Shown here: positions 58,309 through 64,000 of the stretch, piece after piece
Position numbering within the stretch: the stretch's first letter is position 1
Layout of the letters: every line of letters begins with the position of its first letter
Assembly (NCBI GenBank): GCA_027621405.1
Contig: JAQCBT010000005.1
Location: 1-64,000, forward strand
Length of the DNA stretch: 64,000 nucleotides
Direction: 5' to 3'
DNA from: Pseudomonadota bacterium
GTDB taxonomy: Bacteria > Pseudomonadota > Gammaproteobacteria > Pseudomonadales > Pseudohongiellaceae
Made by a program: the position numbers and the translations under genes
The notes under the pieces: model-generated
Databases searched by the model: none
What the model was told of the DNA's origin: nothing
The model's input: the letters and a program-made list of their open reading frames with translations, nothing else

Positions 58309-58722
58309 TCACAAAGTTAGATTAACTGATTGAATTGGCAATAAATAGCTGCAAAGCGCCATGACATCAGATATACCACTATTTCCGGTAATAAAGATTA
58401 CCGGAAATAATATATGGCCATAGTATTCCAGCAGGAAGCGGCACAGGTCCAGCGACGATACGATAGTCACGACCTCTTCGCCCTTGGTGAGCAATGGGTG
58501 GTGCACCTTGTTCTTCAAGTAGTTTAAGGCAATTTCTAGCGGGTCAGTGTTGGACGCTGTTCGCAGCAGTTTGTGGCCAGAGATTTCCCAAGCTATTGTG
58601 GTGCGAGGATTTCCATCGCCTGCGAGGAAATCGATCACATCCATAGCACTTATCCCGGAGCAGACTTCAATGTCCAGAAAGACCAGTAGCCCCTGCCTGC
58701 TCGAGCCAGGCTGCCCATGCCT
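58309..58722 (-). pseudogene. Relic of a response-regulator receiver domain
   Basis: The open frame extends upstream of its only ATG (58644) to 58722 with no start codon there. It reads GLLVFLDIEVCSGISAMDVI, a receiver phosphoacceptor-like segment, then NPRTTIAWEISGHKLLRTA, and later FPVIFITGNSGISDV, like FixJ-type receivers. The N-terminal acidic pocket is absent, and another frame upstream continues AWAAWLEQAG, suggesting a frameshift. A perfect 13-bp hairpin (58380-58409, AAAG loop) lies inside the frame. I judge it a decayed gene, not a functional one. The gap 58723-59005 shows nothing else. Confidence 0.45.
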
Positions 58723-59005
58723 TCACATTTGAGTATCGACTGCAATTAATCTTGTTTTATAACAAGAGGATATCTGTCTATCCTAATTCAATATATTAAT
58801 AAATAAGCAAGCAATCATACATACGAAATCCCCGAATATGGCTGGTGAGCACAGTCAGGACGTGCAATCGGGACTGGTGCGCTCCCCGGATACCGTATAT
58901 AGCGAAACAGTCCAATGCCTTGATTTCTAGCGCTTCTATACTTGTTATCAGGGAAGCCCTTGGCAACCTTCAGCACACCACGATCACCCTAGACGGCCCA
59001 GGCCT

Positions 59006-60127
59006 ATGCGCGATTTGACAGATGTTTCCAGTCTGGCTAATGCCAACGACGGCAGGCTTAAAAGCCTGCTCAAGATCACCAATGCTGCGTTATTCCTGAT
59101 GATCAGTGTCTTTATCATTCAAAGACAGACTACTCTGGGGTTGGCGCAACCGCCCTGGCCCGCCATCCTTGCACTCTTGCTCACCGGGGCGAACCTGGCC
59201 TATGTGCGTCTCGGTGGTCCTCCCAATCGCTGCGCCTGGATGTCTATCCTGATCCTGTTGCTGGGACTGGGCCTTTCCGGTTGGAATAATGGGGCCTATT
59301 CCGGGCCAACGGTGTTGATGAGCCCCCTGCTGCCGATCCTGGCCACCCTTCTGATCGGCTCCAGCGCGGGCTGGCTGGTGGCGGCTCTCACGGCCTTCCT
59401 GCTGTCCGTGCTCTACGTGGCCCAGGCCAATGACCTGGTCAATACTAATATTTAATCTGAAGAATCACTTCTAACTGTAAGATATTTAGCTATTTTATGA
59501 ATTGTACTTGTGAGTTCATTAGTGGTCTGGGAGTTTTCTCGCATGAAGCGGGAGATGTTGCGAATCAATCAAATGCAGGCAGTCACAGATCATCTCACGG
59601 GGCTGCATAACCGGCGCTATTTCGAGGCCGCCCTGCGACGGGAGCTGGCTCGAGCCCAGCGTAGCGAGAGCTGGTTGTCCTTAATCATCGCCGACGTTGA
59701 CTATTTCAAGCGCTAAAACGACAGTAATGGTCACCAGGCCGGTGATCGCTGCCTGGTGGAAGTCGCGGAGGTGTTTCGGGAGGCTGTCAGGCGCCCCTCC
59801 GATGTGGTGAGTCGATTCGGAGGGGAAGAGTTCGTGCTGCTGCTACCAGATACAGACCGCAATGGCGCCTGCAAGGTCGCACAGTCAATCCGGCAGCTTC
59901 TGAAGCAGCGGGCACTGCCCTATGCTCCCGGCGGCCGCCACACGGTTACCCTCACCCTTGGCGTCGCGACCGTAGGTGGTGGTCAGGTGGTTAGTGGCGA
60001 TCAACTGCTGGGAGAGGCCGACCAGGCCCTGTACCGGGGCAAGGAGTCAGGCCGGGATCGAGTGGAAGCTGTGCTGCTGAATCCAGATCAAGGCGTCCAT
60101 AACAATGTAATTCCCTTTTCAGCCTAG
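59006..60127 (+). pseudogene. Diguanylate cyclase (membrane sensor plus GGDEF) with three in-frame stops
   Basis: One reading frame holds a multi-helix membrane domain (59006-59452), then stops TAA (59453) and TGA (59498), then a GGDEF domain with DHLTGLHNRRYFE and DVDYFK, a third stop TAA (59714) where the family has Tyr (FKRYND), and then NGHQAGD, the active site RFGGEEF and an inhibitory RxxD (RPSD) five residues before it. No indel is needed. All three stops interrupt an otherwise intact gene, so it is inactive unless read through or restarted internally. Confidence 0.85.
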
Positions 60128-60328
60128 CCCTCTCCCACTGAATCGATGACCAGGCTTCGATGGTCGCGCTCAGCACTCTTAAAGCTTGGCCGCGCACAAC
60201 CGACAAATCTAGTACCGTAATCCGATTCTACCTGCCTTTATGGGGCTGCCAAGGGCTATGAAATCGCCTTGTAAGCTCAGTTCTCTCAGAAATAATATAC
60301 AGTGATAACATAGCCATATATTCAATAA

Positions 60329-61534
60329 GTGATGTCAGCTCTTAAATCTCCAGTCCCCTTTTTCGATACCCTCGAAGAGATGCCGAATCCCTTCAAGAAT
60401 CCGGTTACGGATTTGGCGCACCTGCTGTCCGATGCTCCGGACGATGCCCTCTCCGACTACCAACATGCCAGCGAATTCATTTACAGCTACCGTGGCAGCC
60501 CGGACACCTTCAGTACCTACCGGCGGGAGATCGAGCACTTCCTCCACTGGTGTTGGCTAGTAGCGAAAAAGTCGCTAAAACAGATTGTTAGGGAAGACAT
60601 TGAAGAGTATGTCGAGTTCACCCGGCAGCCACCGGCCCAGTGGATCGGTCGCAAGAACGTACCTCGCTATCTCGATCGCAGCGGCGAGCGCAGCCCTAAC
60701 CCCGAGTGGCGCCCATATATCGGCGGCGAAGGGGAATTCGTGGCTTCCCAGGCCGCTATACAGTCCCTGTTCAGCGTGCTCAGCAGCTTCTTCAACTTTC
60801 TCATCCAGGAAAACCAGCTGTCGGCGAATCCGGTGGCCCAGATGCGGCAGAAGAGCAAGTTCATCCGCAAACACCAGGCCCAGAACAAGATCCGCCGCCT
60901 CTCGCCCCTGCAATGGGAATTCGTGGTGGATGCGGCAGAAAACCTGGCCCGGGAGCAGCCCCAGGTCCATGAGCGCACCCTGTTTATCATCAATGCCCTG
61001 TTCGCCATGTACCTGCGAATCTCTGAACTGGTGGAAACCCCCCGCTGGCAGCCACAGATGGGCCACTTTCAACTGGACCAGGAAGGCAACTGGTGGTTCC
61101 AGACCGTAGGTAAAGGCAACAAGGAGCGGGAAATCTCTGTCAGCGACGCCATGCTTGAGTCCCTCAAGCGTTATAGGAAGTCCCGGGAACTACCGGCCCT
61201 GCCCAGTCCCGGAGAGGCCTCGCCCCTCATCCACAAGACCCGTGGTAAGGGCGGGATAAGCAGTACTCGCCAGATTCGTGGCATCGTGCAGACCTGTTTC
61301 GACAAGGCTGCCGATGCCATGCGCCGTGAGGGCTTCGTGGAAGAGGCAGAACGCCTGGCCGACGCCACCGTGCACTGGTTGCGGCATACCGGAATCTCTG
61401 AGGATGTGAAGCACAGGCCGCGGGAACATGTGCGGGATGATGCCGGTCATGGTTCCAGTGCCATTACCGACCGCTATATCGACGTGGAGCGCGCCGAACG
61501 TCACGCCAGCGCCCGTAACAAGCGAATCCGCTAG
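60329..61534 (+). CDS. Tyrosine recombinase/integrase
   Basis: 401 residues (GTG at 60329; ATG three bases later). SAM-like N-terminal core-binding domain (about 45-190, with YRREIEHFLHWCW). Catalytic residues: R230 in YLRISEL, Lys in GKGNKER, H349-x-x-R352 in HWLRHTG, H374 and the Tyr nucleophile Y383 in ITDRYIDV. It is longer than XerC/D (about 300) by an N-terminal extension and an insert. No att-like direct repeats or tRNA lie beside it. It follows decayed genes, fitting a relic of a mobile region, but it may be resident. Confidence 0.85.
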   Translation: MMSALKSPVPFFDTLEEMPNPFKNPVTDLAHLLSDAPDDALSDYQHASEFIYSYRGSPDTFSTYRREIEHFLHWCWLVAKKSLKQIVREDIEEYVEFTRQPPAQWIGRKNVPRYLDRSGERSPNPEWRPYIGGEGEFVASQAAIQSLFSVLSSFFNFLIQENQLSANPVAQMRQKSKFIRKHQAQNKIRRLSPLQWEFVVDAAENLAREQPQVHERTLFIINALFAMYLRISELVETPRWQPQMGHFQLDQEGNWWFQTVGKGNKEREISVSDAMLESLKRYRKSRELPALPSPGEASPLIHKTRGKGGISSTRQIRGIVQTCFDKAADAMRREGFVEEAERLADATVHWLRHTGISEDVKHRPREHVRDDAGHGSSAITDRYIDVERAERHASARNKRIR

Positions 61535-61699
61535 ACTTGAAGAAACAGGACATAAACCGGATATTTTAGCTCGTGGAAAGTTGCAGAATGTGACTAGTCC
61601 TGACTCTGGATATGGCATAGTCTCTGCGATTGACGTACATTCTTCGTGAAGCACGCTTACGAGCAGCAGATTCAAATAGCACATTCTGAATGGTGGAAA

Positions 61700-63913
61700 A
61701 TGGGAAACAGTAGAATCGGAAGCACTCTCCTCCAGCGAATTCGACACACTGCATTGGCTGGCCTGTTGGCTACTTCCTTCGGCGTAGTTGCGCAGGAAGA
61801 CCCCTCTCAACTCAACATCGTTCTCGACATCGAGGCACTCTACCAGCCGGTGGCCTCGCAACCGGTGCATGGTGAGACTGCCATCGAGCTGCTCCGCGAG
61901 CTGCAAACCAAGCATTATTCCTCCATCGAAATCGATGACAACTTTTCCTCCATCGTCTTCGACAACTATCTAGATGCCCTGGACGGTTCCCACTATTACT
62001 TCCTGAAGGAAGACGTGGATGCCCTCAGCGCTTATCGCTACACCCTGGATGACACGCTCAAGCAAGGCAGCGTGGAACCTGGATTCGAGATCTACAACAC
62101 TTACTACAAGCGCGTGCTCGAGCGCCTTATCTACGCCATCAACAGAGTAGAAAATGATATCCCCAACATGGATTTCACCATTGAGGAATATATCGATATC
62201 GATCGCGAGGATGATCCCTACGCGGCCAGCGTGGATGAACTGGATGAGATCTGGCGCAAGCGCATCAAGAACAGCGTGCTCAGCCTGAAGCTGGCCGGAG
62301 ATGATGAGGCACAGATCCAGGAGAAGCTCAGTGATCGCTACCGAAACCAGCTCAGCCAGGTGCTGAAGACCAACGACCGGGACATATTCCAGATATATCT
62401 TTCCACGGTAGCCAAGGCGGTCGACCCCCACACCGATTACTACTCCCCTCGCGACTCGGAAAACTTCAACATGCAGCTTTCCCTGTCACTGCAGGGTATC
62501 GGTGCGCAACTCACCACAGAAGACGAGTACACCAAGATCGTTGAACTGATCAAGGGTGGACCCGCCGAGCGCAGCGGCAACCTGCAGGAAGGTGATCGCA
62601 TTATTGGTATTGGTCAGGGTGTGGACGGAGATATTCAGGATGTCGTTGGCATGCGACTCGATGACGTGGTAGCGCAGATTCGCGGCGAGAAAGACACCGT
62701 TGTGCGCCTCAACATCATTCCAGCAGATGCCATCAGTGAAACCAGTGCTACGATAGTGAGCCTCACTCGTGATACGGTGAAGCTGGAAGACCAGTCTGCG
62801 AAGAGCGAAGTGCTCGAGTTAGGCTACAACAATCGCGACTACAAGATCGGGGTAATCCACCTCCCCACTTTCTACTTCGATTTCGAGGCAGCCTCCCGTG
62901 GCGAGGAAGATTACAAGAGTTCTACTCGTGATGTGCGCGCACTGCTGGAAGAATTGAAAGAACAGGAAGTAGACGCCGTGGTCATGGACCTGCGTAACAA
63001 CGGCGGAGGCAGTCTCAGCGAAGCCAATCAGCTTGTAGGCCTGTTCATCGAAACCGGAGCCACGGTGCAGATACGTTACTCAGGCATCCGTAACGGCTTT
63101 ACCCGATCATTCGGCGATAATGATCCCGAAGTTGCCTACACGGGTCCGCTGGCGGTGCTGGTTAATAGAACCAGTGCTTCGGCTTCGGAAATTTTTGCCG
63201 GTGCAATCCAGGATTACCAGCGCGGAATCGTGTTGGGTGGGCAAACCTTCGGCAAGGGCACGGTGCAGGAAATTATTCCCATGGACTATGGTCAGGTGAA
63301 GGTTACCCGCTCCAAGTTCTATCGTATTTCCGGTGCCAGCACCCAACACCGTGGCGTGATACCGGATATCGAATTTCCGGACCTCTATGACGCTTATGAA
63401 GATATCGGCGAGAGCAGCCTCGACGGCGCCCTCCCCTGGGACACCGTGCGTCCGGTTGAATACCGACCCTATCATTCAGTGAAGGCTATGTTGCCAGAGC
63501 TTCGCGCGCGCTTTGAAGCACGCGCAGAAGAATCACCTGACTTTATATACCTGCTCGACCAGATCGAGCGCACCAGGCAATACCGTGAGAGGGAGCAGTT
63601 GTCCCTCAATCAGGAAGCGGTAAAAGCCGAACGTGAACGCACTCGTCGCGAAGAGTTCGATGCCGAGAATATGCGGCGCTTGCTAAAAGGCCTGCCATTG
63701 CGTGAATGGGTGGATGAAGACGCTGAAGAAGATGCAGTCGAGGTAGCAGCGAATGACGATACTACGACTCCGGAAACCGATGAATCCGAGCCGCAAGAGG
63801 AAATCGAAGAAGACGATCCCCTGCTGCTGGAAAGCGGCCGCATTCTGGCTGACTTCATCGCTCTAAGCGAGAATCGTCTCAGCGCCGTAGACCGACTCCC
63901 TACCCCTCGCTAG
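61700..63913 (+). CDS. prc: Carboxy-terminal processing protease (Prc/Tsp family, S41)
   Basis: 737 residues from the ATG at 61700, which gives a signal peptide (hydrophobic to about 30, ending VVA before QED); a GTG at 61646 would add 18 residues. A helical N-terminal domain is followed by a PDZ domain (about 220-310, QGIGAQL) and a catalytic core with S494 in TSASASE and K519 in FGKGTV. A DUF3340-type C-terminal extension ends in an acidic stretch. It degrades C-terminally tagged periplasmic proteins. Confidence 0.93.
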   Translation: MGNSRIGSTLLQRIRHTALAGLLATSFGVVAQEDPSQLNIVLDIEALYQPVASQPVHGETAIELLRELQTKHYSSIEIDDNFSSIVFDNYLDALDGSHYYFLKEDVDALSAYRYTLDDTLKQGSVEPGFEIYNTYYKRVLERLIYAINRVENDIPNMDFTIEEYIDIDREDDPYAASVDELDEIWRKRIKNSVLSLKLAGDDEAQIQEKLSDRYRNQLSQVLKTNDRDIFQIYLSTVAKAVDPHTDYYSPRDSENFNMQLSLSLQGIGAQLTTEDEYTKIVELIKGGPAERSGNLQEGDRIIGIGQGVDGDIQDVVGMRLDDVVAQIRGEKDTVVRLNIIPADAISETSATIVSLTRDTVKLEDQSAKSEVLELGYNNRDYKIGVIHLPTFYFDFEAASRGEEDYKSSTRDVRALLEELKEQEVDAVVMDLRNNGGGSLSEANQLVGLFIETGATVQIRYSGIRNGFTRSFGDNDPEVAYTGPLAVLVNRTSASASEIFAGAIQDYQRGIVLGGQTFGKGTVQEIIPMDYGQVKVTRSKFYRISGASTQHRGVIPDIEFPDLYDAYEDIGESSLDGALPWDTVRPVEYRPYHSVKAMLPELRARFEARAEESPDFIYLLDQIERTRQYREREQLSLNQEAVKAERERTRREEFDAENMRRLLKGLPLREWVDEDAEEDAVEVAANDDTTTPETDESEPQEEIEEDDPLLLESGRILADFIALSENRLSAVDRLPTPR

Positions 63914-63927
63914 TCCCTTTTCGACCT

Positions 63928-63957
63928 AAAAAAATGGCCCTCCGGGTGGAGGGCCAT
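63928..63957 (-). terminator. Terminator for a minus-strand gene beyond the window
   Basis: ATGGCCCTCC-GGGT-GGAGGGCCAT, 10-bp stem. On the minus strand it is followed by TTTTTT; on the plus strand it is not, so it serves an incoming minus-strand gene, and perhaps the plus-strand protease weakly. Confidence 0.7.
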
Positions 63958-64000
63958 AACAGAGCGGGGTCGAGCTCTTAGGAGGACTCAATCAATTTGA

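Noticed and set aside
60329-61534. Intact integrative element around the recombinase
   Set aside because: No flanking direct repeats, tRNA target, cargo or second mobility gene are visible nearby.

Overview
The window reads as a housekeeping-rich chromosomal segment of a Gram-negative gammaproteobacterium, probably a marine, aerobic heterotroph. Supporting signs are the Pseudomonas-like local orders (mlaA near an rssB-like gene; fabD-fabG-acpP-fabF-mltG-tmk-holB-pilZ; rnd-ycgN), a complete aerobic TCA block, a periplasmic PQQ dehydrogenase, and a six-gene TonB energising operon of the DUF3450 type common in marine gammaproteobacteria. No rRNA operon, CRISPR array, insertion sequence or prophage was seen. 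The species cannot be named from the sequence alone.

Layout. 1-2481: tRNA-Ser(GGA), a bidirectional terminator, a two-unit REP-like repeat and a secreted PQQ dehydrogenase. 2583-7658: 4.5S RNA, dnaX-ybaB-recR, then rnd-ycgN and a small membrane protein. 7806-16278: a membrane/winged-helix protein related to YEATS-associated families, a MoxR-VWA pair, an acyl-CoA ligase and hrpA. 16355-21764: mlaA, an RssB-like response-regulator phosphatase, terB-like, dusA, gltX and tRNA-Ala(GGC). 21765-22187: tandem 119-nt structured repeats. 22187-35025: gltA (minus), then sdhCDAB-sucAB-lpdA-sucCD, ending in a strong terminator. 35493-40669: DUF3450, long ExbB/MotA-like protein, ExbB, ExbD, TonB and TPR protein. 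40713-45802: heat-shock promoter, htpG, argS (minus), rluC. 45893-54570: yceD-rpmF-plsX-fabD-fabG-acpP-fabF-mltG-tmk-holB-pilZ. 54906-58283: FAD oxidoreductase (minus), AlkB-like (minus), gor. 58309-60127: two decayed signalling genes (a receiver-domain relic and a diguanylate cyclase with three in-frame stops). 60329-63913: a tyrosine recombinase and a Prc-type protease.

The genes work together as follows. gltA, sdh, suc and lpdA supply most of the oxidative TCA cycle. The acyl-CoA ligase and the L-2-hydroxyglutarate-oxidase-like enzyme could feed it. plsX-fab-acpP form the fatty-acid and phospholipid initiation cluster. dnaX, holB, tmk and recR serve replication and repair. The TonB operon energises outer-membrane uptake.

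The most interesting non-routine signals are: an A9 slippery site in dnaX followed by a -1 frame UGA (predicted gamma subunit); the duplicated 119-nt structured element behind tRNA-Ala; a consensus sigma-32 promoter abutting and overlapping the terminator in front of htpG; a near-leaderless yceD promoter; the cluster of inverted repeats before the TonB operon; and the decaying c-di-GMP-type signalling locus beside the recombinase.
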